From: Branchipolynoe longqiensis
Lineage: Eukaryota > Annelida > Polychaeta > Phyllodocida > Polynoidae
NCBI GenBank assembly: GCA_030323885.1
Contig: CM059200.1
Coordinates: forward strand, 1,697,299-1,761,298
DNA: 64,000 nucleotides
Direction of reading: 5' to 3'
Shown here: positions 21,612 through 31,854 of the stretch, in pieces
Position numbering within the stretch: the stretch's first letter is position 1
Layout of the letters: each line of letters begins with the position of its first letter
The notes under the pieces: model-generated
What the model was told of the DNA's origin: nothing
Seen by the model: the letters and a program-made list of their open reading frames with translations, nothing else
Databases searched by the model: none
Program-made: the position numbers and the translations under genes

Positions 21612-21825
21612 AGCAGACAGTGTGCATGCGGACCCTCCCACCCTCCCACCCACCCTCCTACCCTCCCTCTCTCCCACCCTCCCTCTCTCCCACCCTGCCA
21701 CCCACCCTGCCACCCACCCTCCAACCCACCGTCCCACCCACCGTCCCACCCTCCCAGCCTCCCACCCAGCATCCAACCCACCCACCCACCCTCCCTGCCT
21801 CCCACCCACCGATGGAGGGTTGGGT
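21612..21825. repeat. CCCACCCTC minisatellite
   Basis: Imperfect ACCCTCCCACCC units. Open frames of 65-160 codons on both strands arise from it. Confidence 0.85.
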
Positions 21826-21837
21826 TAGGGGATGCCC

Positions 21838-22405
21838 AACTCCAACTAACTGCATATTCCATGTTCCGCCAAACGCACAACTCGGTGTGACAGCAATCGG
21901 CCCGCGCTGCGGAGCGTTTGATTGTTGTTATAGTTCAGCTAGTTTTCGCAGTGCGCAAGTTCTACACCCAAAACTTCATGGTCAATTCCAATACTTGTTC
22001 GGACAAGGTTATCAACATGAGTTCTCAGATTGTGTGATGCACAACGTTGGCCTGGACTGAGGCTCTCAGCAGCTCGACAGTCGGTCATGAAACTGCTCCT
22101 GGCCAACTCCAACTAACCACAGATTCCCTGTTAATCCAAATACACAACTCAGAGTGTCAGCAATCTGCCGTTGCTGGAGAGTATTTGATTGTTCTTTTAG
22201 TTCAGCTTAGTTTTCGTTTGCGCAAGTTCTACATCCATATCTTTATAACAAATTCTCATACTTTTGAAAAGGTTGTCAACGTGTAAATGTCCATACTTGT
22301 TCAGACAAGGTTATCAACGTGAGTTCTCAGATTGTGTGATGTACAACGTTGGCATGAGCAGCCAGACAGTCAGTCAGGAAACTCCTCCTGGTGGCAGCAC
22401 TGGGT
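21838..22405. repeat. Diverged tandem duplication, about 265 bp
   Basis: CAACTCCAACTAAC, GCACAACTCGGTGTGACAGC, TTTGATTGTTGTTATAGTTC, GCGCAAGTTCTACACCC and GGACAAGGTTATCAACATGA each reappear in the same order in the second half (22103-22400). The second copy has an extra short segment repeat. Unit class unknown. Confidence 0.8.
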
Positions 22406-22444
22406 TCTATGAATATAAAGATAAATAATACATAATTAACTTTA

Positions 22445-22675
22445 GAGTCCCAGTGCCCCCCACCTCTGCCAATTTGGATTTCCACCACTGTGTATTACTT
22501 ACAGCGTCATCAAAGGCCAGTTGCTCTCATACCATGTCTATGTGGTATGGGAGGTTAACAATCCCTTGGGTCGGTAAAGGTGTAGGCTCTGGCTTTCTCT
22601 CGACAAACTCTCTAATGGTGAAAACAAGTCTAGTCAGACTTATCCATAATAGGCAGTATAAAGCTTCAAGAAAAA
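22445..22675 (+). repeat. SINE-B, tRNA head missing
   Basis: Begins near the end of the head (CCAATTTGGATTTCCACCAC) and follows SINE-B at 38298: ATGTCTATGTGGTATGGGAG, CCCTTGGGTCGGTAAAGGTG, CTCTAATGGTGAAAACAAG. Confidence 0.85.
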
Positions 22676-22870
22676 AGACAAAAAAGAGTTCAATATATAA
22701 CATCGTTGTATAATTTAGTGGTTTTGAGTTTCTGCCACATTGTTCTTTTAGGTGGGCCATCATAGTCTACTTTATATTAGTTTTAGGCGAGCTTTATTTT
22801 CAAGATTTAACTTTAGAGATATATGCCATACAATGGAACGATACAACATTGATGGTGGCATGTATGTAGA
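22676..22870. other. Unassigned sequence
   Basis: Nothing recognised. Confidence 0.5.
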
Positions 22871-23175
22871 AAATACCGGGCGAATCGGTAGGGCACGCCT
22901 CGCTTGCGGGAGATATGGAGTTTGATTTCCGGTCGAGTCAAACCAATGACTTATAAAATTGATACTTGTAGCTTCCTATCCTGGCGCTTGTCATTAATAA
23001 GATATGGCAAGGACTTGTTACCTCAGTGTCAGGATAATGCGACTGAGTACGGTATCGAAGCATGGTGCCAGCGGCCTGATTTCCCAGTGGGACAGCACTA
23101 TAAAGTCGCCATGAGTGCACGCTGTCACAAGTCGGTACCCATCATGATATAAACCTTAGATGTTGCCAGGATGCC
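22871..23175 (+). repeat. SINE-A, head variant
   Basis: Head GGGCGAATCGGTAGGGCACG with B-box-like TTTGATTTCCGGTCGAGTC, then the standard body and the tail TTAGATGTTGCCAGGATG. It runs directly into the GT-rich minisatellite. Confidence 0.8.
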
Positions 23176-24520
23176 ATGGGTGGAGTGGGGGTGGCTGGGG
23201 TGGTAGTAGGCGTCGAGTGCGAGTGGGGATGGTGTGGGTGTGGTGAGGGGGTGGGAGTAGGTGTGGGGTGGGATGGGGTGGGGTGGGAAGTCTGGGGGTG
23301 GGGTGTGGGGTGGGGTGAGGGTGAGAGTAGGGGTGGGATGGGAGTGGTGGTGATGTGGGGGTGGGGTAGTGGTAGGGTGGTATGTGGTGGTGGGGGGGGG
23401 GGGGGGTGGCGTGGGGTGGAAGTAGCGGAGGGCTAGGGTGGGAGTGGGGATGGTGTGGGGTGGAGTGGGGTGGGAGTAGGGGGGGGGGGGGGGTGGGAGT
23501 GGTCGTGGGGTGGAGTGGGGTGAGTCCGGGGGTGGGGTGGGAGTGATGGTGGTGTGGGGTGTGGGGTGGGGTGGGTAGTGGTGTGGGGGGTGGGGTGGGA
23601 GTAAGGGGGGGGTGGGAGTGGGGGTGATTAGGGAGTGTTGTGGGGTGGTGTGGGGGGGGAGGACGAGTGGGAAGTGTGGGGTGGTATGGAGGTGAGGTGG
23701 GGGTGGGAGTAGGGGTGGGAGCAGAGTGGGGCAGGGGTGGGGTGGTGTGGGGCTGGTGTGGGAGTGGGGGTGGTTTAGGTGTGGGGTGGGGTGGGATTGG
23801 GGTGGGGTGGGAGTGGGGTGGTGTGTGGGTGGTGTGGGGGTGGGAGTAGAGGTGGGGTTGGAGTGGGGTGGTGTGGGGGTGGTGTGGGGTGGGAGTGGCG
23901 GTGGTGTGGGAGTGGGGTGGTGTAGGAGGGGGTGGTGTGGGGTTGGGCTGTGGGTGGGAGTGGGGGTGGGGTGTGAGTGGGGCTCTGTGGGGGGGGGGGG
24001 TCTGGTGGGAGTAGTGGTTGAGTGTGAGTGGGAGTGGTTTGGGGGTGGGAGTGGTGTGGGGGGTGGGAGTTTAGTGGTGGAGGGCGAGTGTGAGTGGTTT
24101 GGGGGTGGAGGTAGGGGGGGGTGGGAGTGGGGTGGTGTGGGGGTGGGATTGGGCTGCGGTGTGAGTCTGGGTGGGGGTGTGGTGGGGGTGGTGTGTGGGT
24201 TGGGGGTGGGGGTTGTGTGGGGGTGTGGTGGGATTCGGTGCGGTGGGTGTGGGGTTGGGGTGCGGTGTGAGTGTGGGTGGGAGTGTGGTGGGATTGGGTG
24301 CGGTGGGTGTGGGGTGGGATTGGGGTGGGGTGGGGGTGGGAGTAGGGGCGGGGTGGGAGTGGGGTGGTGTGGGGGTGGGATTGGGGTGCGGTGTGAGTGT
24401 GGGTGGGGGTGGTGTGGGGGGTGGTGGGATTGGGTGTGGTGGGTGTGGGGGTGTGGTGGGATGGGGTGGTGTGCGGGTGGGATTGGGGTGCGGTGTGAGT
24501 GTGGGTGGGGGTGTCGGTTG
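23176..24520. repeat. GGGTGTGGGTGGGA minisatellite
   Basis: About 1.35 kb of G- and GT-rich units with variable length and an occasional GTGAGTGTGGGTGGG motif; likely G-quadruplex forming. The minus strand lacks stops for 522 codons (His/Pro/Thr), an artefact of composition. Confidence 0.9.
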
Positions 24521-24838
24521 CTACAGGTGAGCAGACAGTTGCGGGCTTCTGGCGTTAAGACGTCCGGATGGGTTATCATCAGCGGGCCGTGCATCAAGTA
24601 CGCCGCACCATGCGCCGTGTAAGCCGATGAAAGCATCAAGTTCTCCAAACCAAAACACTTCACTAGATTTGATCCTAACTTAGTTACCAGCACCCATTAA
24701 ACATTTACCACGAGCTGAGCCGAAGCGGTTGACTGCAGGACTTCCCTTTTTAATGTTTTGTATGTTTGATTTACGATACCCCAGCACAACAAGTAAACAT
24801 CAGTTATTGGGGGTCATACAGTGTTTAAACATATCTGA
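24521..24838. other. Unassigned, with DR4-like piece at 24620-24705
   Basis: CGATGAAAGCATCAAGTTCT, CAAAACACTTCACTAGATTT and ACCCATTAAACATTT follow the start of DR4. Confidence 0.45.
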
Positions 24839-24839
24839 A

Positions 24840-25150
24840 TAAACCGCAGCATTCCCACGCGGGAAATCGGTAATTCAATTTCCTGTCCAGTCAAAACAAT
24901 GACTTAAACAAATTATACTTGTTGCTTCTTAGCTTGGTGCTCTGCATTAATAGGATAGTGCAAAGACTGGTTAGCTCAGTGTCAAGATAATGTGACTGTG
25001 TGGGAAACCAGGTCATGGTGCTGCCAGCCTGATTTCCCAGTGGGGGCAGCAGTATAAAGTCACCATGAGTGTGCACTATCATAAGTTGGTATCCGTGCTG
25101 ATATGACCTTAGATGTTGCCAGGATGTAAAACTCCAACAACGAACCAACA
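24840..25150 (+). repeat. SINE-A, degraded head
   Basis: CAATTTCCTGTCCAGTCAAA, then GGTTAGCTCAGTGTCAAGAT, TATAAAGTCACCATGAGTGT and GACCTTAGATGTTGCCAGGA. Confidence 0.85.
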
Positions 25151-25320
25151 TAGTTCCATAATAGCAAGCAGCATCATCTGAACTGTGGTGGGCTGTGCAT
25201 AAAGGGGGATGGGGGGGCACGCTGATCCAATCAACCTAACCATGCTTGCTTGTATATGTGGCATTTCACCTGCGCAGCTGAATGCAACTCAATCCTCTCA
25301 ATCATCCCCACAGGAATCCT
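25151..25320. other. Unassigned sequence
   Basis: Nothing recognised. Confidence 0.5.
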
Positions 25321-25322
25321 AA

Positions 25323-25735
25323 CGGCCCGGTCACATGCGCGTTAGTGGGCGTAGTTGAACGTAGTGGAGGCTAATGTAGTTGAACGTAGTTGAACATAGT
25401 TGAACGTAGTTGAACATACTGGAGAAGTATGGATGCCGGTATGTTCAACCACGTTCAACTATGTTCACCTATGTTCAACTATGCTCAACTATGTTCAACT
25501 ATGTCCAAATATGTCCAACTATGTTCAACTATGTTCAAGTATGTACAACTATGTTCAATTACGTTCAACTACGTCCAACTATGTTCAACTACTTTCACCT
25601 ATGTTCAACTACATCCAACTACGTCCAACTACGTCCAACTACGTCCAACTACGTCCAATTACGTTCAACTACGTTCAAGTATGTTAGCCTCGACTACGTT
25701 CAACCACGTCCACTAACGTGTATGTGACTGTGCCA
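25323..25735. mobile_element. Inverted-repeat element, word GTTGAACGTA, copy 1
   Basis: Starts CGGCCCGGTCACATGCGCGT and ends TATGTGACTGTGCC. The interior is almost entirely GTTGAACGTA (short left part) and its complement TACGTTCAAC with variants (right part), so the whole element is one long imperfect palindrome. A sister copy lies at 58202-58711. Left flank TAA; no matching right flank. Confidence 0.8.
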
Positions 25736-26400
25736 TATGCCTGGTACCTACGGTTACAAATAACCAGATAGCACACTTCTATTACAGACACCTGCTAGGT
25801 TCAACACCACACAGTTTTCAGCATGTACACCATCAGGGGTCAGGGGACCAGTATTGTGGGTTGATACAAGTAAATGAGATTAGTTTCCTAGACGGGGCTC
25901 GAACCCACATTATTGCTATTCCTACTGAAAGGAGGGTGGCGGGGTTGAAGGTAATTCAGGCTGCTTCATTATGTGTCCAGCATAAGACCCAAAAACTCAC
26001 TCAGCCGAATTATAAAAACAACAACCAAAATATCAATTACAAATAATTAAAATTATATATATGTTAAACATAAATCTCACTAATCAGGTTGATATAATGA
26101 ACACACAAAAATATCATTATTATACCAGGGTGATGCTCTGTACAAAAACGTGGGGGTAATTGATGATAGTCCTAATTCAAAACGACGAAGGAGACATATC
26201 TGTAATTATAGCACATTTATTTATGCGAAAGATCCCCTCAACAGCCCGTTATATAGATGTAGGAAATGAGTTTTACTTATATGGTTAGCTGATTACTTAG
26301 ATGTTACATGGAATGTTCTTTGAGTAGACAGGTTTTTCCCCAGGAATAATGCAGCCTACCCTGGTACATATAGAGGATAGAGAATTGTCAGGATCCGATG
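25736..26400. other. Unassigned sequence
   Basis: No gene, SINE or inverted repeat recognised; AT-rich toward 26040-26110. Confidence 0.5.
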
Positions 26401-26402
26401 AT

Positions 26403-27015
26403 TATGGTTGGTTGTTGGAGTTTTACATCCTGGCAACATCAAAGGTAATATCAGAATGGATACCGACTTGTTACAGTGCACACTCATAATGATTTCGATT
26501 GTGCTGCCCCTGTGTTGCTACCTTGTCGTGGTGGGGAGGCTTGTGTGCCTCCGTGACCATGAGAGCTATACCGGCGGGGGCTAGCCCCCTGGCAGGTTTA
26601 ACCAAGCCGGGCAGGACTCATGGTAGAGGACAGACTAAGAGCAGCAACTGGTCCTCCAGGTTGGGTGATGGGCGTGGGGCCAACAACCCCACCCCGGAAA
26701 AAAGAACAATGTTACAGAATCACAAACAAGAAACTCAAGGCCCAGGACTGGGAAACTGGAGAGCTCTTGTTTGTGGCCTATGCCCAAAGTTGGGCGGTAG
26801 GCGACACACACACGCCCCTGGGAAATCCGGCTGCTAGCACCATAACCTGATGTCCCCATCAGTCACATTATCCTGACACTGAGCTAACCAGTCATTGCCC
26901 TATCCTAGTAATGCCAAATGCCAAACTACGATGTGACAGGTATCAATTTTGTAAGTCTCGACTGGGAATTGAACTCCCGATCTACTGCCCGGTCTCCTAG
27001 GCGTGAGTCCAGATT
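26403..27015 (-). repeat. SINE-A split by an insertion
   Basis: Tail side 26403-26512 (GGAGTTTTACATCCTGGCAA through GTGCTGCCCCTG). It resumes at 26814 (GCCCCTGGGAAATCC) and continues through AGTCACATTATCCTGACACT to CGACTGGGAATTGAACTCCC. The interruption is the next entry. Confidence 0.85.
26513..26813 (+). mobile_element. LINE-derived insertion inside a SINE-A
   Basis: 301 bp flanked by GCCCCTG on both sides (26506-26512 and 26814-26820), a target duplication. Its start (CTACCTTGTCGTGGTGGGGA, GGCTTGTGTGCCTCCGTGAC) is a sequence I associate with 5' regions of invertebrate non-LTR elements. Its end is (AC)n. I infer an internally deleted or SINE-like derivative. The element class is uncertain. 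Confidence 0.65.
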
Positions 27016-27545
27016 ACATGAGTGTCTGGTCATCGCTTGTAAGTTGTACCCTAGAGACTTGTTTACAATGATCAAGGAATCCTCCATGCGTTGTCCTCTA
27101 AATATTGCGCTACTAAAATCATTAATGAAATGGCCAAATCAGAACCTACGAATTTTGATAATGTAATATAAATTTAATTTTGAGACCGAACTCCTTCCGT
27201 AAGAATTATTTTGATTGGTCGACAGGCTTGGCAACGTTAGTTCAGAAAGAATACACTAGATGGAACTGACACAAGTCGACTTGTGAACAAGCGGAAAAAG
27301 CCCATAACAAATTGGAATATATTCGTTATGAAGTTTTTACTGCTGGGCAGGTAAAGTAAGCTGTTCATGCTGATTTCAAATAGATTGTTATAGTTTATGC
27401 TTCCAAGAGATTTAAACTCAAGTCTTATGCCAATTCAAATTAAATCCAAAATGGCGGATATGGTAAACACAACACAATATGGAGTGCCTTGATTTCGAAT
27501 ATATCACTGGAATAAATAACTCCGAGTGGCGTAGTCAGTTGATAA
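27016..27545. other. Unassigned sequence
   Basis: No gene or repeat recognised. Confidence 0.5.
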
Positions 27546-27549
27546 ATGT

Positions 27550-27630
27550 CACGTCAAACAGTTTGTTTGTTGTTGTCTTACGTCCTAGCAACAGTTAAGG
27601 TCATATCAGGACGGGTCTAACAGTCTTTTC
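27550..27630 (-). repeat. SINE-A 3' fragment
   Basis: GTTTGTTTGTTGTTGTCTTA, CGTCCTAGCAACAGTTAAGG, TCATATCAGGACGGG: only the tail end of SINE-A, next to a full copy. Confidence 0.85.
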
Positions 27631-27639
27631 CATGTAGTT

Positions 27640-27980
27640 TGTTTGTTTGTTGTTGTACGTCCTAACAACACCTAAGGTCATATCAGGACTGGTACCGACT
27701 TGTGACAGTGCACACTCATGGCAACTATATAGTGGTATCCCACTAGGAAACCAGGCCACAGGCACCATGACCCAATATCCCACTCAGTCACATTATCCTG
27801 ACACTGAACCAACCAGTCCTTGCACCATGCTAATAATGCCAAGCGCCAGGCTAGGAAGCAACAAGTATACATTTTTAAGTCAATGGCTTGACTCGACCAG
27901 GGTTCGACCCCACGACCCCACGATCTACCAAACACGGGAGACGGACGCTCTAACTCATTCGGCCATCCCGTCTGGTTGTG
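27640..27980 (-). mobile_element. SINE-A, full length, with target duplication
   Basis: Flanked by CATGTAGTT (27631-27639 and 27981-27989). The head is intact in reverse complement: CATCCCGTC end, GAGACGGACGCTCTAACTCA, and B box GACCAGGGTTCGACCCC. The body contains ATCCCACTCAGTCACATTAT. Confidence 0.9.
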
Positions 27981-28082
27981 CATGTAGTTGATCCTGCCAC
28001 ACAAACTGTGCAATTATGTGACTGAAATAATATAGAAATGCCTGGCCATGGAATAACATCAAACTGAATAATCTCAAGGCTT

Positions 28083-28232
28083 TAATCAAATACCTTATCA
28101 GCAGCTACTGTGTGGTAAGATAACACCAACACTACAACTGGCCAGGATTGAAAACAAGCCTGGGTACCCGGGCTTATATGATATGGACAGTATAAATACA
28201 GCCTCAATAAAAAAAATATTAAAAAAAATGAT
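28083..28232 (+). repeat. Poly-A-ended repeat (LINE 3' end), copy 1
   Basis: ACCTTATCAGCAGCTACTGT through AGCCTGGGTACCCGGGCTTA to GCCTCAATAAAAAAAATATT. The same 150 bp forms the end of 31860-32280, downstream of a LINE-like ORF remnant. A 5'-truncated retroposed 3' end is the simplest reading. Confidence 0.75.
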
Positions 28233-28265
28233 GGCTGACCTGATGGTCTAATGGACCGGAGATTA

Positions 28266-28596
28266 CATGGACGCAGTGGCCGAATCGGTAGAGCGCAGAC
28301 TTCCCACGTGGACGATCGCTAGCTTGAGTTGCAGCCGAGTCAAACCGAGGACATATAAATTTAATACTTGTCGCTACCTAGCGAGGCGCTCAGCAATAAT
28401 AGAATAGGACAAGGACTGGGTAGCTCAGTGTCAGGATAATGTGATTGTGTAGGATATTGAGCCATGTTGCCAGCACCCTGGTATCCCAGTTGGGCAGCAC
28501 TCCAAAGTTACCCTGAATGCACACTCTCGGAAATTGGCACCAATCCCAATATGACCTCAGATGTTGCTAGCACATAAAACAACAACAAACAAATAT
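28266..28596 (+). repeat. SINE-A, variant head
   Basis: Head GCAGTGGCCGAATCGGTAGA and a worn B-box region, then the standard body and the tail GACCTCAGATGTTGCTAGCA with AAACAACAACAAAC. Other variant-head copies are at 22871, 48430 and 53617. Confidence 0.85.
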
Positions 28597-28754
28597 ATAG
28601 ATATTCTGATACCTTACCATTGATAGCAATCATGCAGATACAGCCATCCCCCCTCCCTTGCAGTGTAGTACATGATGGACACCCCCCCCCCCCACACACA
28701 CACTCCCCACTATACCACCCCACCCCCCTCCCAGCCCACACCACATCAATGGAC
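28597..28754. other. C-rich tract
   Basis: Poly-C and CA runs at 28680-28735. Otherwise unassigned. Confidence 0.6.
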
Positions 28755-28920
28755 GGGCAGTCCCCTTGGGGCGGCGGGGGACACTGCTGGGGTGTCCCGC
28801 TAATGGTATTGACCGGAAGTTCCAGCAGGGGGCGCGTCGGTCCGGCGCCGAGGGCCGGCCCCGGAGTGGCCGCGGGGAGAGCTGCGCGGACCTCGGCCAT
28901 CTGATTGCCGTGGACACACA
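28755..28920. promoter_or_regulatory. CpG island with ETS, CTCF-like and YY1-like motifs
   Basis: The most CpG-dense non-repeat segment in the window. CCGGAAGT (28813-28820) is followed by CCAGCAGGGGGCGC (28822-28835, CTCF core), GGTCCGGCGCCGAGGGCCGG and CGGCCATCT (28894-28902, YY1-like). No TATA box or recognisable coding exon. An unmethylated CpG-island promoter or insulator is possible. Confidence 0.45.
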
Positions 28921-29147
28921 CTGTTGTTGCCACGAGGGGACACATCAATGTCGCCATGCTATTACACAAACAGGTTCTCCCATAGCGGCTTGCGTCATGT
29001 CTATTAATAGCACAGCGTCCCGACGCTGTGTCTTCGCTGCAGCCAAAGAGACCGCGCTGGGATGCCTGTTTTGCGGTTTCCCAGGGACACTAGTTTGCCA
29101 GGGACACATTGCTTCTGCGCATGCATTAAAATCGAACAGCATCGTCA
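28921..29147. other. Unassigned sequence
   Basis: Nothing recognised apart from TGCGCATGCA at 29116-29125. Confidence 0.4.
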
Positions 29148-29515
29148 CTAACCTTATAAATTTAATATAATGTTTTTGGTAAAGATGTTTTCTATATGTG
29201 TACCAAACGATTTGTTTCTAGGTGGTGTCGTTTTAGAGATATTTAACTTTTCCTGTATTTTCTGTATGAAGATTGCTCATGGCCATTGACAATGCCTTGA
29301 GTTGGACGGTATGCGCAGTGAAAAACATTAGTTTTATTCAAAATTAATAGAAATCAAGAACCCCAACCTTATCAATTTAATATAATCTTAATGGTAAAGA
29401 TGTTTTCTATATGTGTATGAAGCGATTTGTTTCTAGGTGGTGTAATTTTAGAGATATTTGATTTTTTTCTGTATGAAGATTAGCGCATGGCCGTTGACAA
29501 TGCATTTGAATGGAA
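29148..29515. repeat. Tandem duplication, unit about 215 bp
   Basis: AAATTTAATATAATGTTTTT, GGTAAAGATGTTTTCTATAT, GATTTGTTTCTAGGTGGTGT and GGCCATTGACAATGC recur in the same order in 29366-29510. Confidence 0.85.
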
Positions 29516-29589
29516 GTGTCCCTGACAAACTGGTGTCCCTCGGAATCCGCAACACCTGGTTCCGGAGAGCATCCGCGTCCCTTGTTGGA

Positions 29590-29895
29590 GGTCAGGGGGG
29601 TCAATCCCAAAGCGAGTCAAACCAACAATTTACAATAAATCTTCTTTTTGTTGTTTTACTAAAGTTATAAATGTTGCTGCTTGTCTAGGGCTCAGCGTTA
29701 CTGAAAGTCGGACTGGTTGGCTCAATCTCGGGATAATAACACTGAGTGTGATATCGGGTTATGGTGTTGGCAGTATGGTATCCCTGTAGGCACGCACTAT
29801 AGCAATCACCCTGTCGCATTGTCACCAGAAGATACCCACGCTGGTACGAGCTTAGATGTTGATAAGATGCAAAACTCCCAATAAAACAAAGAATC
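29590..29895 (+). repeat. SINE-A, strongly diverged
   Basis: GCGAGTCAAACCAACAATTT, CTGGTTGGCTCAATCTCGGG, GGTTATGGTGTTGGCAG and GCTTAGATGTTGATAAGATG. A short foreign segment sits near 29637-29665. Confidence 0.65.
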
Positions 29896-29984
29896 CATCG
29901 CGATAATCCCACTGCGTACGCGCAGGGAGCCACTCCAATATCACCATGGGAACTGCAGTCTCAGATGACCTTAAAACGCATGAA

Positions 29985-30180
29985 AGGTTGGTTTAACTGT
30001 ACCAGAAGTGGCATGTGGCCGACACTTTTGTTTGGATTAACCAATACTTTGGATTAACCGACTTCGGTTTAACCAACCTTTTTATATGATAAATGGTAGT
30101 ATTTTGCCGGGCCGCCGAAAAATGTCTGGATTAACCGATCGTTTGGTTTAACCGAGCTTGGTTTAACGGGGTTGTACTGT
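29985..30180. mobile_element. pogo/Tigger-like MITE, copy 3
   Basis: Right end on the minus strand reads CAGTACAACCCCGTTAAACC, followed by TTAATCC and TTAAACC words on both strands, as in pogo-group MITEs whose ends mimic CAGTNNNACC. The left end is less clear. Confidence 0.65.
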
Positions 30181-30236
30181 ATTGAGCTAAGCAGTCAATG
30201 CCGAACGCTAGGCTAGATAGTGACAATTTTACAGGG
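30181..30236 (-). repeat. SINE-A fragment
   Basis: GAGCTAAGCAGTCAATGCCG then AACGCTAGGCTAGATAGTGA matches the SINE-A first body segment in reverse complement. Confidence 0.6.
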
Positions 30237-31069
30237 TGGCACTAACACGTATAATTCACAAAGGTGGAGATGGACAACATTTCAAATTAGAAATGCCCTG
30301 CCCATATTTGCTTATCCATGGACATGTGTCCGTCTGCAAGGCAGCCAATTGCATATAAGATTTTCCACCAACTGCGTCACTGTCTGCAAAATCCAAAACG
30401 AAGGCAAACAGACCCGAACCGCCAACCTGGCAGGACATCAATCATTCTTTCCCATGCACCCGTTCATTACATTTGAGTTTGTTGAGTATGATCGGAGCTG
30501 TCAATTCGGAACATTCTCAAGTAACTCTTGTGAATCTCTAATGATATCTCGGGGGATTGAAATATCTCAGCATTATGACTTTCATATATGAACTGAATTG
30601 GATGATGCCTTACGTTTATCCTAACTCAATTGATCGCTACTGAACCTTGCTCAAAGGTTCATAACCTCACTGTCTGTTTCCTTATCTCTGAATTAGGGTT
30701 CTGATAATTTTCACATAACTTCTATATTATTGATCATTACAAGGAAGAGAGAAGACAATAGTAATTAGTTTGGAGAGAGCTATTGACCTAAGCTCTGGCA
30801 GGTACACACAAGACTGTCGTTTATTTTGATTTAAAGCATATTTCCGGACGAGAGGGGGCCGAGAGGCATGCTGACCAGACCGAGGCTGGTGGTGGGGGAG
30901 GTTACAGTGGTTCGGAGCAGGTCCCCCACCCTCCAGGTCGCTCAAACGGCACGCTCCTGTCCCTCCCTAACGCAGTGTCATATGGGGAGTTTTATATTCC
31001 ATTCACAATAATATTTGCATAACCTATATACACCACATAACTCTTCTATTGCAGTGAATTGTTTGTTTA
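30237..31069. other. No gene recognised
   Basis: The plus-strand frame 30220-30591 (123 codons) has no recognisable domain and starts within the SINE fragment, so I do not call it a gene. The rest is unassigned. Confidence 0.4.
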
Positions 31070-31079
31070 TATCCCGCCT

Positions 31080-31130
31080 CTATGATGTTTGTTTATTATG
31101 TGGGGTTGTACGTCCTAACAACATCTCCGC
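31080..31130 (-). repeat. SINE-A tail fragment
   Basis: GTTTGTTTATTATGTGGGGT then TGTACGTCCTAACAACATCT, the SINE-A 3' end only. Confidence 0.65.
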
Positions 31131-31224
31131 CTCTATTTTGATCTAATGATATTAGAGCCTAGATAACCTGCTTCATAGAGAAGCCCAGCCAATGTCTGTG
31201 GTGTTTCACTCGTCTATATCACAG

Positions 31225-31352
31225 GGATGAAAGTGGTCTCTGACAAAAACATGCGGAAATCAAGCCAAGACTTTGGCACCAACCAAAGGCGAATTCCTGC
31301 GAAAACGCGGATTTCTCCCCCATAGAATGAGCAGTGTCGGGAAATAGACAAT
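31225..31352 (+). repeat. Dispersed repeat DR6, copy 2
   Basis: GATGAAAGTGGTCTCTGACA, GCGGAAATCAAGCCAAGACT, GAGCAGTGTCGGGAAATAG match 14150-14370, with the middle shortened. Confidence 0.5.
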
Positions 31353-31590
31353 ATCCACAACGCATGCAACATCTGACGGCTGCGACAAACACTACAGTTG
31401 TGTGACCATTGCCACAGCGCATACACAAGCTATGGAAATTACTAACTTTCAAATGCACGTATGTCAGTCAACTTTGGGGATATTTTGAAATATTGATAAA
31501 TATATGTACAATATATTTATAATATACATCTTGTGATCGACAAGCGTAGACAAGCTGCACCCCACCTAGGACATACACAAAAGAACCAAA

Positions 31591-31854
31591 GTGAAATTAC
31601 TAGAAAATAGGAGAATAATTCATTTGAAAACATTAGCATACAGCTATAGTCAAACCAAAAAACTCCTTATAAAACCACAAAGCGCTACTAGAGCAAATAA
31701 TGTGCCACTACTGAAGCAGACCAGAAGCCAAATAAAAGCTCATGAGAGAAGAACCCTGGAAATGGCTGCCAAGGTGTGGAGTGCCCAAATGGTAACGGAA
31801 CGACAAATTCCTGACCTAAAAACATACAACAAATATCTGTGCAAACTAGGCTAG
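31591..31854 (+). pseudogene. Possible LINE ORF2 C-terminal remnant
   Basis: The 87-codon frame ends with ERRTLEMAAKVWSAQMVTER and QIPDLKTYNKYLCKLG. The pattern 'RTLEMAAKVW-x5-PDLKTFNKYL' resembles the 'aak-WNxLP...F-K-L' ending of CR1/RTE-type reverse transcriptases (family knowledge). The canonical WNSLP is degraded to WSAQM. The context supports this: a 3' UTR-like stretch and a poly-A-ended repeat follow. Confidence 0.45.

Noticed and set aside
21150..21880. His/Thr-rich and Gly/Trp-rich frames of 65-159 codons
   Set aside because: Follow from CA-rich and CCCAC minisatellites.
23125..24693. 522-codon His/Pro/Thr frame on the minus strand and Gly/Val frames on the plus strand
   Set aside because: Product of a GT-rich minisatellite; composition prevents stop codons.
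30220..30591. 123-codon ORF as a novel gene
   Set aside because: Starts within a SINE-A fragment, lacks any recognised domain, and single-exon status is unlikely here.
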